Assembly: GCA_015478945.1 (NCBI GenBank)
Contig: JABUQX010007754.1
Location: 1 to 52,500 of the forward strand
From: Trachelipus rathkii
Taxonomy: Eukaryota; Arthropoda; Malacostraca; Isopoda; Trachelipodidae
Reading direction: 5' to 3'
Length of the DNA: 52,500 nucleotides
Positions 15,101 through 30,600 of this stretch are shown here, one piece after another; within the stretch, counting starts at the first letter, position 1, and every line of letters starts with the position of its first letter. The notes under the pieces are model-generated. The model did no database searches, was not told where the DNA came from, and saw only the letters and a list, made by a program, of their open reading frames with translations. The position numbers and the translations under genes are program-made.

Positions 15101-16964
15101 TATATATAAACATTAGAAAATTATTGATTAATCTCTATATTGAGTATAAAAATACTCCATTGTTAGACCTGAAAATTATTTAGCATTGCGTATAAAATAA
15201 ATTCCTCTTTATTGATATACTGCGTAATTTTCGAAATAAGGCATTTCAGATAAGAAAAGAATTATTCTAATTGTTTAGGGTCTAAATTGACTTGTTTATA
15301 CTGTACATCCTTCAATAGCTGTGTAAGATATTCCGTAAGATAACACAAAAAACCTCAATTTTCTATGTAGTTGTAAAATACCCGTCAATATAATAATACA
15401 AATATGATAGAATAGTATAAGCTTGCAAATCCTACTATCTCAAGAGTTTTCTACTATAATTTTCATCAATGTTACAAAATATTTAAGTAGACATGCTAAA
15501 TATTAGGTACTAATTATATTCTAAAACCTCGATATTCTATCACACCTTTGAAATATGTATTTATATACATTAATTGATCTCAAATTTAAACGAGGAGTAT
15601 TTTCAGCATGCAAATATAAATAAATGACCGTACAAATTAAAACGAACAATTAATAAAATTCGCTGTTCTTTCATTCCCATATCTGAAAATGTATCTATCA
15701 AATATGCAGACACAAATTATGAATTTATAATTTATTATACTTTTTAAATTTACGTGTTATAAATTGACGTTTTTAATGTTGTAATTTCAATATTTGTATA
15801 CCTCGATTATACCAAAAATATATTCCCAATATCTCAATTTGTACAAACTGTCTAAAATTAAAAAATAAATTATACTATCGTATATGAAATAATAACGCTA
15901 ATGTCGGTTAAATAATTTAAACATCATTACGAATTTAGAACTCTTAAAAGTACGATTTTGTCCTAAATTTCAACATTGAAATTATTTGGTAAATCTATAA
16001 AATTGACTTTTTAACGGTATTTTCCATATTAACCATCTAATGCTATGTTAAATTTTAAGCCCAAGCAGGTTTAAATATATAGAAATATAAAATATATGTT
16101 TTTAAATCCATGCATGTTGTATTGAACTGCACATTTCATCTAGAAAAGCTAGTATTATTAGAGTGAATTTGATAAAACCAATATGTTGAAAATAATTTAT
16201 AAATTGGATGATCACCGTGATTATTTGAAGACACCCTCAGTATATTTTATATGATTACATATTTTCTACATTGCACTTTTTGATATATTTGCTAATATAC
16301 CATTACCAATAATGTTTACACATTAAATTAGTTTTATGAAAGACCTGAAAAACAAATCATCGTTATTTCAAAACCGATACAGAGGCTATAATATCAACAA
16401 TAAAAAAATACAACTTTTTTCATTTTAGATTTTCATCGAATTAACTAAAGTTAAAAATTAGAACTGCTTAAATAGTCATCAAGAGTTTTAATCTTTCTAA
16501 CCCTATATTTCATAGCATTGAATAGTATATGTTGAAATTTATCTGTAAAAAAAATAGTGATTAATATTAACTTTTAGAAGTTTATAATAATTACCACATT
16601 CTAGATTAAACCAAGAGTATATTCCTGCGTTATATATATTTTCGTGGGACAATGAGCTGACTACTTTATTAAGAATATTTATTGTAGCTTAACATCAAAG
16701 ACATTATTTTTATAAAACTTACCAAAATTCGAATACTTTGATCCCTTAAAATACTATATCAATAAATTCACCTTTTTCCTGTTCCTATTTTGTTAGATTA
16801 GTGCAAATTTACTGTTATAATAAAAAACATCTCTTAACTTTCTTAATATCATAACGCTTTTTTATCATTTAAATCCCGTTAAACACGATCCCCTACAAAT
16901 TGTAATATAGAACTCTTAAAAGTACGATTTTCCTAAATTTTAACGCAATAATAAATAATTTTTC

Positions 16965-17200
16965 CCTACTTTCAGTTTCATTGTTGCCATGCGACTTCCT
17001 ACGTTCTACCGTTTGAGCAACAGTTGAAATGTAATTCTGAGTAAAATTGTTGCATGTGTCGTAAAAAAAATAAAATAAGAAGACAGTTAAAAGAAAAAAT
17101 TGTTCAACTATATATACATATTGAAATATATATGCTTTAATAATGATCAAACAAGAGAATAGCAGAATAACAATTAAATATACTGCCAAATGTGATTATA
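16965..17200 (-). other. Non-satellite island with a tRNA-like D-arm (possible SINE relic)
   Basis: This stretch does not match the satellite monomer, which is visible just before it (16905-16945). On the minus strand, 17020 to 17002 reads ttgctcaaacggtagaacg, close to a tRNA D-arm / Pol III A box of the type TRGCTCAGNNGGTAGAGCG. No convincing B box is visible in the following 60 bases, so a working tRNA is unlikely. A 98-codon minus-strand ORF covers the island, but its N-terminal two thirds are the hydrophobic, low-complexity residues expected from AT-rich DNA. An old tRNA-derived SINE fragment is the most likely reading. Confidence 0.3.
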
Positions 17201-20200
17201 AAGAACTAATTGAGAAAAAGCCTGTTATCTAAAATTAACGTTTTCCTATAGGGCATAAAGTCCCTTTCTTTGAAATATATATGTTATTCCAAAATACCCT
17301 AGAATAAATATTCAACATTGTTATGTTCGAGATGTATATAGAAACCATGTTTTAATAAAATAACGATTTGTAAAACATTCCCTATAAACCCTACGCTTGT
17401 CTTTAAAATTAGTATATCACTTAATAACACCATTAAGATTTTTAAAGAAAAGTCTCTTAAAAGTTACATGATATTTATACGCTAAAATTTCAACATTTAA
17501 AATTATTAATTTCCAAAAAAATCTTAAAATGACCTTTTAAGATTCACCGTAATTGTTATAACGTTATTTTCATACATTGTATAAGAAATAAATTTGTTTC
17601 CTTAGATAATTTGCGAAATGATTCACAAGTAAGCTAGTAAATAGTATATAAAATGGATTAAAAATTTATGTTGTTATAGGCTGTCCCTTAACATTTTGAC
17701 GTCCCCTTTCCCTCCTTCTGAACCTTTGTCTGTGTTAGATAATGATTATAGTTTTTATAAATAATAACATCAATTATAACTTCTTACAAATTTTTTATAT
17801 CATTTTATTTATACTCTAATTTTATATATATCAAACATATATACATCCCTACTATATTAAATTGACGCTTTTTCTCTACATATTTATCACAAAAGAGTTA
17901 ACCGATAATTTTTAGCCAACTCAAAATAAATATGAAAACTATTATCGAATATTTAAATTCTCTAAATTGTCTAATATCTATGTTATATAAAATTTTAATG
18001 CCCTTTAAGCTTAAAATTTAATTTTTGCACGGGATCTTTATAGCTCCCTAGAAAAAAAAATAAGTAGCAAATTAAAAAAATTCCAATGTGTACCGGCTCA
18101 CAAGAAGTAATATAAATTATGTATATTCTTTTAGCGTGTCTTAAATTGATCGTTCTTAATGATGATAGTACCCTTTTTATGAATATTTCCTAATTTATAT
18201 TATATCCATAATATTGACTACCCAAAATTCAATAATTATGTGTGATAAAACACTCTGTTTATAAAAATAACATTTATTACTCTAAATATCTTTATTCAAT
18301 ACTTCTCTTTTCCTAGTACCAATTTTCACATTACATTAATTTGAGAAACTAACTCTCTTAAAAGAATACAGATTACCTCCTTCCTTTATAATCATTCAAA
18401 AACATTTGCAAACCATAATATGAATGTAATATTATGCGTTAAAATGCCATTGTAATTTTATATCGTTTTATTTCCTGTTGAAAGAAAATTGAAAAAATAG
18501 AATAATTAGTATTACTTTGAAATAGAACGTTATTTCCCAATATATTAGAGAACAGACATAAGTGAATTCTATTTGCAGTATTTAATGTGTTCTTATATAT
18601 GATCGTTTGTAATGAAACCCCTTTTAAATAAACCTTTTTTTAATAGTAGTTCATTTAAATATAATTTGTTTCTTAATTATATGTATCTCTGAAAATATCT
18701 TCTTTTTAATAAAAACAACCTTATTTAACATAAAATCTATATAACGCTTTATTTCTTACATACTTGTATACATTCACGATTTGCCACTCTATCTTAAAAT
18801 TCACAATTTAACATATACTCTTAAAAGTACGATTTTTCTAGACATGCTGTCAACAGTTACTTAAATATTCGCCTTATAATTCATACCAAGTATATATATT
18901 AATTTTATACTTTGGTTTACTTCCAATCACAATTCAGAAAATAATAATTAGACTATTATTCATTGTATACATGCATTACAAATTACTCTGATCTATCTGA
19001 GCATTTAAAGAATAATAGTTTTTTTTTTATTGCATGTACTTTCATTTATTCTTGAATTTTTGACGTTTTATATTGAAATTTCAATAATATTTTTTTATTA
19101 AATAGCGAGTATATATAATTTTCACGGTATTTTAAATAGATTATGAAAAAATCTCATGTTTTTTAAATAACCAAAAATTTTTAATATATTGTAACCTGCT
19201 TACAAATACAAATCTATCTGCTTTAATCTTTCATATACCCTTTTCACAAATTTACACCTTATTATAGCCTTTATTGAACTCTTTAAACGTATTCAGATTT
19301 TCATAACCTATATTATTGCATATCTTACCTCTTGATATCATTTTAGGTTATTAGATCTAAATATTGTTAGTTTTAACAGGGGTGTATTCCTTAATAATCA
19401 GACATTTGAGTAATTACAATATATTGATGGTCGCCCATTCTTTAATTGGTGTATTATATACAAAAAAGACAAAAAATATGTGAATTTTCAATTTTAAACA
19501 AGGGTATGATCTCATTTAAGTGTCTTAATTGTACGTTTTTTAATGAAATTCAAATTATTTGTAAATATAGTATTATACCAATAATTCATTTCATTAGTGT
19601 GAAAAACCTGTTTTAATGAGTAAATGTCATATATTTTAAAAAACTTTGCATAGGAAATTACTTGTCTTTTTAACTTAATAATATTTCATTCCATTAAACA
19701 ATTTTATGAATCTTCTAATAACCCACGTAAACATTATTTTTTCGCTTGTGAGTTTCAACCAGTTATAAATAAAATCTATTTTGTAATAATATCTTAAAAA
19801 AATTGAACGTTTTATCGTTATTATTTCAATGTTCATATGACAAAATATATATAATTAATATAATGATAGTACCTTTCTATTGAAATGCCAATTTAACAAA
19901 AATAGAAGCATAAAAATGTAATTTAATTATTAAATTAGTATCTACTCTTTGTTTTAGTGACAGTAAATTTAATGAAATATTCAATGATTTGTGTTTCAAA
20001 AATAGATAGTACTAATCCATAAAATACTTGTGGCTACATATTTGCATGTTTTAGAATAACAAATGTTAACTTCTAAAAATTACGCATTTTGCTTAATAGT
20101 TTTTTTCACCATACCAGATTGTGATCTCTTAAAATATTAATGAGAATATTTGTCCAAATTTCAACATTTTTGAAATTATAATTAATTTTCACCATAAACT

Positions 20201-23200
20201 AATATATTGTTAATAGTTTATTATAACCACATATGGTACTATTTACAGCATTGAAAACACATGATATATTGATAAGTTACATGAAATAGATCTATATATC
20301 TAATTAACAATAAATAGCTAAGAAGCCGAAAATGCGAATTACTTAATTATGATTATTAATCTTCATTTCATAATTAATTGACGTTTTTTACATACCTGAT
20401 AATAAATATCCAAGTAATTCTGAATTTTTATATACCAAAAAATATTTTCAATCAATCATAAGAAAGTATTACCTTATTTTGTTAATATTATATAGAAAAT
20501 TAACTAATCTAAGATATTTACGCCTTTTATTCCAAATTTTGTATCAGTATTACAAATTTAGATACTACGTCCTATATATGGACGAATTTTATCCTATACT
20601 ATATTGTTTCAAACTATTAGTGAAGCCTATATCTAAAAAGCCCAGAGAATTACATTGAAAATTAACGTTTCTACGTGATTTTCTAGCATTTAAAAGAGAT
20701 TATCATGGTTAAATTGACGTTTTTTATAGAAAATTTCATAAATTTTTTATACCAAATTATTCATTAAGCGTTGCAAAACCTATATTGACATAATACTAAA
20801 AGAGGGTGAACTTTTTTACTTACAAATAAAAGCAGAGACAATGTCGTAAGATTTTTTCATTACCATAGTTTCCCAATATTTGTTTAAACTGACGTATTAA
20901 CCTTTAATCGAAATGCTTTATACATTCCTTATTATATATCGTATCCTATAATATCATATAAAGTAATGGAAACCTTGTTGTTATTACCCTAAAATACTTT
21001 CGATTAAGCTCGTAAATAATTACGCGTTTCTTAATACCTTTCTACTACTATATTAGAACTCTTAATAGAGTTTCGATTTTATCACCAAATTCTCTCAAAA
21101 CAGACTAAGAATGAAAGATAATTTGTTATTATTCGTTAAATATTGTGTCCTTAAAATTTGAACCCGGTATTTTTTTCATAGAGCATAATTGAAATAATTA
21201 TTAGAATTTGTTATATACCAAATAATTACATAAATTGCAATTTCAAAAAAGCAGCAATATATGATAATTATTACATGTTAGTGAGTAAAAAAGTCATATT
21301 AAACTGATGCCTTATAATTATAATGATATAATTCTTCTGCTAATTAGTCATATTAAACTAAGAATAATTTATATATCGAACTACTAATATAATAATACAT
21401 GTATCCAGTGTGAACAACCTATTATAATCAATCAATTGATTTCTATCTTTCTATATGATTAACAGTGCCCTTTTACATTGTTTAAATTTCCACTTATTGA
21501 TAACCAAATTGTAGAACTCCTTAATATATCACCGATAATTCCTAAAATATCGTAGTCATTTGATGTAGATATATAATATGCTCTCTAACTTATCCCTGAG
21601 ATGTTTTAAGAAACGAGGATATTTTCAGCTATATTGTATAATAAGAGTAGTCTAAATTGAAGTGTTTTATAATGACAATGATTATATGAATCGATTATTT
21701 CAAAATGATACCAGAAAATATGCTCGTATGAGTATATACATAGATAATCTTATTAATAATGACATATATAAATTATAGCGTACGAGAATTTCCTTTACTA
21801 TTATATTCTTTCATTATTCCATATTACATTATTATTTAAACTCTTAAAGTACCCCATTTTACTATCAATAATATTCCAATCTATTGTAGATAATATCTCG
21901 TGTGTTAAATACATATAATAAAATACTCTAAAGAGATAGCTTCTTATATCTTAGATTATATTCATCATTACATAATGAGAAACTAATCATAATAAGTCTA
22001 CGATTTGCAAATCGCCCTATCTATACCTTTTCATTTTACATTGTTGATATATGAAAAATTCTTTAAATTAGAGTTTTCCTGATAGAACGAGAGAAAAAAA
22101 ATTAACTGAAAAGCTTATTGCACAAATTTTGATATTTTATACCAAATTAAACAATCACCAAAAGTAAAAGTAATTATTTCCTCCTAATAATTTAATGTAA
22201 TTTCAACATTGACGTTTTTTAATGAAATGTTCTAAATTTTTTTAAAGAATAAAATGCCAAATTATTTGCCAGCAAATTAAAAGCTCTCATTAATTTTAAT
22301 AACAAATTAATATACCACTGCTTTAAAAAATTACGTTCTATATAACGTTAACCCTCTGATTCATCTTTACTCTACAAATTTTCATACGAATTCTTGAAAT
22401 AGTACGATTTGTCATATAATTCACATTAAAATTGTAATTTATCTCAATGCGACGTTTTCACCACATTGCGATAATCAGCGAGTATAATGAAATATTAATT
22501 AATTGATAGATGAATACATTGTTATAATCAAAGTCATCAAGAAGCTAGTAAATAGATAAGTATAATTGAAGTTTGTTATCTTAATGAGTGGTCTCAAAAT
22601 AATTCTTAACGTTTCTTTAATGTAATATTCCTCAAATATTACTTTGAAGGTGTTTAGAATCCATACCTATTTAAATATTAGTCTATTAGTTAAAGTGTTG
22701 AACTTACCATCCATGTTTTATCAGACTTTTTACATTAAAATATCCTTAAATTACATTTTAACCCTCTAACTAAGATAACGCGTGTCTCCTTTAGTCCTTT
22801 TATATATCCTTAACTATTACACAATTAAGATATTATTATTTGTAAACAATCTAATAAGTGACGATTTATTCTACATAAGGATTTTCTATAGCAGCCTATG
22901 ATGAAAAAATATTTGACTTTAAAGTCTTTTAAGTAAATTAATGTTAATAAATGAAAATAATAAAACCATAATGTAAATAATGTAAAATTATATTTATGCT
23001 TAACATAATTCGAATTGCGATATTATTGCTAGATGAACAATAAACAGAATAAATACAGCTTTGTTAACTAGTTAAATATTAGTTATTTATTGTCTTATAT
23101 ATTGACGTTTTTAATACCAAAAATCATTATGTTGCGAATATCCTTGTTTGCTATCAGTATAAAATACTTCTAATTACATTAATCTACGTTTCTCCATATG

Positions 23201-23559
23201 AAATCTATTTACTCTAAACTATCCAAGCCTATTGCAGCTTTACTTTTATTTTCCCACATTACTCTTCCATACATTCATATTTAAATTCATACATTACAGT
23301 ATTCACATGAAACATTCTATATGACAACGATAGTGTGAAGTCTCTAAGCCGAATCCTAAGTTTTACAAAACATTGATAAAAAGTTGACTATAGAAAAAGT
23401 GTTATTAATTTACATTCCATCTGATTCAAACAAAGATAAGAAATATTATCCAGAGTTCTAGAGTTCCAAAGTTTAGATTTTAATATATAATTCAATGAGA
23501 CTCCGAATAATATCTTACATTAATATATTTAAGATGGCTATAAATTAGCGCTGAAATAT

Positions 23560-24600
23560 TTCAATAAAAGTTGAGCTCTTTATGCATTTATCAAAAAAGT
23601 TGATTACAGATAGAAGCATCGATGTAGAAGGGCTTCGACTTTATTGCATTTGTAGATCAAGAGTATGTGTGACTGAAAAAAATTGAACATAATCTAATGA
23701 AAGTTTCTTTACTGTAGTTACTTGCGGTGCATTCTAATTCATTTCATCAAACCAACTTTATTCATTCTCTTCATATTAATATTATTCATTCTGATTCATT
23801 TCTTCAAATTAATATTATTTTTTCTGATTTATTTCTTCTGATTTCATTCTGCATCATTTCTTCGTATTAATATTATTTTAGTCATTCTTCATATTCGTAT
23901 TATCATTTTTCTTCATATTAACTAATTTTTTCATATTAATTGTATTACAGATAGTTTGTTATATAACCTCTAGTTGTTTATAAAATTGTAATAACTGTCA
24001 ATGAGGCTATTACCGGTCAGTATTGTTTGTAATTATCTATAGTTGTTTATTATAAGTGAATAATCGATAATACACATGTTTAACCTTCTAAGTAAATGGT
24101 AGGAAGGTATCATCCATATACAGTTTGAAGTCTGATGTTTGATGGATTTGATATCTTGAGGTCAATTATTAAAATTGTTTAAATATTTGAAATGCCTAAA
24201 TAAGAATACAGAGTACATCTAATTAGATTAATATTGCCAATTTCCAAACATCAAGTCTCTATAAGTTTAAAAGTGGTTAAGATAAGCATTTCTCATTCGT
24301 GAAAAGGTAATTTTTTTATGAAATGCAATTTCCAAATTAGTCTCCAAATTAGCGAAGAATTTTTATAATGTTCCCCTAAGTGACTAACTTAAGTATCTGT
24401 GTCATAACCGAAAATTCTAACTAATATATTTTTTAATTCCTAAACTTCATCTAATACTAGCGTTAACATAGTATTAATTAAATAGGAAAATTGGGAAACA
24501 CCTATTTTTAATAAATAAGAGATATACCCACGCTTTAACCACATTACAGCTAGTTTGTTTGTAATTATCTATAGTTGTTTATTATATATCAATGACAATA
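23560..24600. repeat. Non-satellite island with its own direct repeats
   Basis: The satellite signature is mostly absent here. A 30-base sequence beginning gtttgtaattatctatag occurs identically at 24025-24054 and 24557-24586, and a diverged third copy lies at about 23944-23982. A second feature, 23738-23945, is an imperfect tandem run of 'cttcatattaatattattcattctgatt'-like units about 30 bp long. A satellite-like fragment on the minus strand reappears at about 24320-24345, so the island may be composite. No coding potential is seen. It may be a transposon relic or a different local tandem repeat. Confidence 0.5.
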
Positions 24601-27600
24601 CTTTATTGCGTTGTCTCCGGATTTGTCTCCCCTAATAGCATTTCGAGCGATTAAAAAAAATATAATTGTATCAATAAATCCTTCATAAGGCATAACATAC
24701 CCATATAAATAGAGGATGTAAAAGATGCATTTGAAAAAAAATAATTTATTTAGGTGCGATAAATAATAATTTCAAAAAAAGCAAAAGATTATTAATTATT
24801 CATTCTTCTTTAAGAAATTGTGCAGATAGAATACGTCTTTAAATATAATCAATAAATTGTTGAGTGAGTCCTATAACCTACACATTTCATTAGTTTTTGA
24901 AAACGAGTTCTAAACAAACTTTTATATAAACCTAAACACAAATTATATAACATGCAATCAAATATATTTCTGCTTTATTGATCTATATACAACTATTACC
25001 CATTACTAAATTTAGGAACTCTCTCTAATAAGAAAGTCGATTTTTCTTCAAACTAATTCAACACTTTGAAAATATATAATGGTTTAAACCGTAATTCTTA
25101 AAATGAGTTTTTTTACACGGTAAGTTCCTTCATATGGATGATCAATAAGTTCTCGGAAAAGAAGATATAGCCATTACACTTCTAGTTAATCCAGAAAAAG
25201 TGTATCAACCTTCGCTATATGTAAATTAGTCAGAATGAGAGAGTCATTGAGATATATGAGCGATATTTTATTTATCCGTTTTAGGAGTGTGTCCTTTATA
25301 AATTATTGTATCTATATTTAATTCGCGAATTAATTTTCCAATATTTTTGAAAATATTTTTTTAAGTTTTTATTTACAAAACAAAATTATCTATTTTTACT
25401 ATGATTGACAAGTACAGAAAAACAGTAAAAATTACAACAGTAAAAAATTATAAAAATGTAAACAATTATCGTCGTAAAGTTTGAAAGTCTCCTCAGCATT
25501 TTACAATATTCTTCGTAAAACTTATTCAAAGTACATCGTATTTGTAAATTTACTTTGTCTATATATTAAATCGAGTATACATTTAACTTGAAATTAGTTT
25601 TATGTTATATCAGTCCTATATATTAATTTTAACGAATATTGGTCAGTCATTTGACAATTAAACTATATATCCTCAATGAAATAGCTTAATATCATATCGA
25701 GAGCTAAAAGCGCTTTTCAAATAAAATATTGGTCAATACAGAAAATAAGACGAATATTTTCAAGAAATAATCCAGATCTCTTTAAAATTGATAGTAATAT
25801 TACGTTATGTTATAATCTTCTATTTGTTTCAAACACTTATAGGTATCAATTTACAATTTATAAAAATTTATTACCATCCATATTATAATATAATCGCTTT
25901 TCTTATATAATAGTATACTCACATTTAACAGAGAGTTGATTTTATCACTAACCATTATACAATACACTTATTTATGTTATCCTTTAATAAATATTCATAC
26001 TCATAGCAGATTTGTAAGTCTGGTTCTTCATAACCAGCATTTGAAAATTAAACGATATTTTGATGTCTTCAAACACATAACATAATCACACACGAATTTA
26101 AGAATTAAAACTCGTTAAAATAGTTAATTTTTTCTTGGTTTCTTATTTTATAGAGGATATTTTATAATTAAAATGTATTTGTTTTTATATAAATTCAAAT
26201 ATTGACGTTCCATTTCCGCAGATTTATAGAAAATCGATCGTTTTTTTAATAATATAATACCAATAATATATTCTAAATATACTAGTGTTGTATTAACTCT
26301 TGTTATAATTACACCAAAAATACCCTTAAATTCTTAATCCTGCAGTTCAAAAACATATCACAGAAGCTTTTAGTACCAAATTTCAACATTCGATCTAAAA
26401 TCAGTTCTTGAAAGAACTTATACTTAAAATGTACGATTTTCCTATGGTGTAATCCTTACAAACAGTTGATAATCGGTAATATTTGTCCTACTCAACATAC
26501 CCAATATAAGAGAATGTATTTCATTGAAAAGTATGCTTACCCATTATATCCAAAGACCCCAGAAATAGAATAGAGTATCATTAAATGTTCTATTTCAATA
26601 TATCGCATGATAAACTGTAAGATAATTACTTAATTAGTTATTTTAGCTATAATTCACGTGTATATTAGTTAAATTATTTTGTTATATTAGCATATATTTA
26701 TTTCATTAGTTATAGCGCGTAGAAAAGCCCATTGTCCCTCTAACAATTACGTCCTAATTCATTAACCTCTGTTATAAATTAGAAGATAATAAACCTTTGG
26801 CTTTTAAAACTCTCCTAAATACATACGTCTTATCTCTATAAATATATGCACAGTAATCTCTAATTTCATTAAACTTCTTAAAAGTCACGCATTTCTCGAA
26901 AATTCAACTATTTAGGAGAGATAAATGATCTTTTAAGATATAGAAGTCTTAAAATTAATCAGTTTATTTATTCCACATTATGTTAATACAGTACATTGAA
27001 AATGTAATTTCCTATATGATGCGGATTTCATCTAAAGCTAGCTATTTCAAAAAAGAGACAGAAAAGGTGAAATTTTATAATAATAGTTTAGGGTCTAAAA
27101 TTAATCGTTAACTGTAATGTAATATTCAGAATTATTTCTAATTATTGTTATTTATATACCAGTAATTTTAAACATTAGTATGTGCGTGTAAAATTATGTG
27201 TAAATAAAAAAAGTTTTATACTATATCATATATTAATTACTACTTTTCTCTAAATAAATTATCGTTACATAATTTTTCTTAACATTATTCAAGCGAACCT
27301 AACTATCCAAATTTCAGATACTCTTAATATTAGACTATTTTTCCTAAATATTCTTTACAAAATTGCATTTTAATATTAACCCGAGATTTTCCCTAGTAAT
27401 GTATATTAACTATAAATTGTAGTTTCCTATTTGTAATATCAATTTCCATAAATATTAAACGCCCATATTAGAGAATATATTAATTAATGTAGTTTCTGAG
27501 GAGAGAGTGCTTAATCAGCATATTTTTAATGAAATAAAAAAATTATAAATTAAAAGTTTTTATATATAATGTCCATATAATACAGTTGACAGTTTTGCGA

Positions 27601-30600
27601 AAAGCCATAATTTCTTAATATTACAAAATTGGTTAACTTCTAAAATTACGCTTTTTAGTCACTCTAAAATTTCACCATAGCCTATATGATAGAAACCCAA
27701 CTTAATAAAAATAAATCTATATTCTTACTATATTTATACTTCGCTATATTCTGTAATTATTATTGTTCACAATCTTAAAATTGACTTATATTGTATAACT
27801 TGTAATATTATATCAGCGTCGAAAATTTATCCATAGTAATTGTACAACAAACTTATAAATCATTAATGCTAAGATCTCCTAAAATATATTAAGTTGTTTT
27901 CTAAGTCGGATTTTAAGCATTGAGTAATAAAAATTGTACATGTGTTCATTGAATCAAATACTATAATAAAGTATATAAGTATAATTTAAAATCTAATATA
28001 CTAAACGTTCTTTGTGAAATAACAGCGTTTTTAATATAATTTTTAGAGATTATAATTAATTATTCTCTTAAAATTCTACTCACTTATCCATATTATTTTA
28101 CAATTAAAATATTTGAGAACTTATATAAAGAACCTGTATTTATATTAGAGAGTAAGTTCAACTATTTGAAACTCATTATCTCTTTGTTTCATTTCCATAA
28201 TTACATTGCAGAGTTATCATACAGTGATATGAACTGCTAAGAAGATATGAATTATTTCTAATGAAAGTTCACATTTCTATCATAGCAATTTTAAAAATAA
28301 TGCCGAAATAAATGCGCGGAAATTTATAAAATTGATATAGTGTTTTAGACTGGTCTTAATTACAGCATTAATAGAGAAATATCATAATTTGTTGGTTCTT
28401 TTAATATGCTATATCTTCATAAATTAATTTCATTACTGTGAATGACATATGTCATGTTTATATTATAATATGGTAGTTACTCAATAAAATTCGCGTATTT
28501 CTCTTAAAGAATTTTAACTGAATTATTAAAACTATAATTTTTTTAGAACTCATTATATAACACGATAACTATTTACTATTTTTCATTTGAATTATCTTCA
28601 ATACATTAATGTAAATTATAATAATATTTTACTATTAAGGTTGAAATAACTCTAAAATAAAACTCTCCGTAATATTTATTATAAAATTGATTATTAAATT
28701 ATTATTATATTTTATACCTCATATGTGCAATTATAATAATAGTAATGTTATGAATATAGTTAATGTTTAGTGTCATTAAACTTATATTCAGTTTTTAAAA
28801 TGCAGAGTTCTTTTCCACAATGTCGAAATTTGTTATTTAAGTATAACATCATATTTTGTAGTGATGGCAAAACCTGCATATTTCAACAACATTAAAAGAG
28901 ATAATATACTATTTCTATTATATTAGCGTCTATGACATTAGATACATACAAAATAAAATGCATTTTACACAATTATTTTGTTATACTCTTAAAAGTACAT
29001 TGGAACTAACAATGAAAAGTTAAAGCCCTTTATAATTAGCTTATCTTTAGTTTCATGCATTAAAAAAAAGTTTTAAATTAGCTGTGATAATACCGGAACT
29101 AGATGTATTTATAGATTCTTACATTATTTACATAAGTATTTTAATAGATTCTATTAAGTATGAGGTATTGCCAACGTGCCCTAAATTACGAGCAGTGATA
29201 TCGAAATAATATGTTATTGTAGTGTCTTAAATTGACGTTTTTTAATAAATGTTTTGACATTATTTAGTATATCGTCTAATATAACCAAATAAAGCAGTAC
29301 CAAAAAGAAATTACTGATTATGTATTGTAAGAACCTGTTTTATAAAACATTTACATTTCCAAAGTTACCCTTTTTCTTTAAATTTAACCATACCAAATTA
29401 GACAAACTAATACTGTTAATAAGAGTAATCTTTTAATGGCAAGTTCTAAATTTCAACTCTATGTTGAAATGATATTGTATAATTATCCTTACCAAAATTA
29501 AGTATTTCTAACCGGATTTATTAGAGTCTAGTAATGAAACCAATCTGTTTGATTATATGACAATGCCAATATATCATAAAATCGCCAAATAATAGAATTA
29601 CAAGCATTTGTCCGAATTTTACATTTCTCACATCACCAAATTTAGAACTCTTATTAATTAGTGTCGTAATATGTGTTCGCATAATATATTAACATTTTTG
29701 AAATGAAATATTTGTCGATAACAAGAATTTTAGAATCCAACAATGAAGTTATTTTACTATTTTTTCTGAAAACTATTTCTTAAGACTTATCGGCTACCAA
29801 AGCAATAAATTATGCACTTTTGTCTGACCAAACCTGCAACTTTCACCAAAGATAATTCATTTCCTTCTTGATTATATATTAAGTTTTAGAAGTGTGTCTA
29901 TAAATTGATATCTCTATAATCTATATAAATATATTCAATATTATGTTTAGTAATTCTTAAAATGAGTTATACGGCGCAATATGCCTAGCTAATTTTAAAA
30001 TTAGTAGTGAATAATCCATCTTGTGTATACCTCATTTAACCATAAGCAAAGAATAGTGAAATATAACTTCTAAAATTAATTCGTGTCTTTTTCGTGTGAT
30101 ATTACTTAAGACACTTTAAGTGGATTCTAGAATAGGTCAATATACAACTCTTAAAAATAAATTTAATCAAATGATATTTCAAAAATTAAAGAGAATGACA
30201 ATAAATTTGATAATAAAACAATTAATTAACTAATCTAAAGTTATTTACATCGCTTTTGCGTTAAATTCTTTCACATTACAAATTTAGAAACTCTTAAAAG
30301 TACGTTAAATCGAATTTCAAACATTGGAAATATATATTTCGAAATCATTTTAAAAATTGGAAATATAGTAATTCACCTGAAACGCAATTTTCATATTTTG
30401 ATAGTTAGAGAACCTACCAAATTAATAATATTGCTCTTTGCTATTGAAGTTGAATTGTAGATGGTCTAGTAACAAAATGTGAACGAATGCCTAATAGTCG
30501 TTTTTTTAATGTTAAAATTGTCTTGAACAACGCCACATTATAATCTTATAAATTTGCTATTAATTTTTAGTTTTATACCAAATATTTCATTAATGATCCT

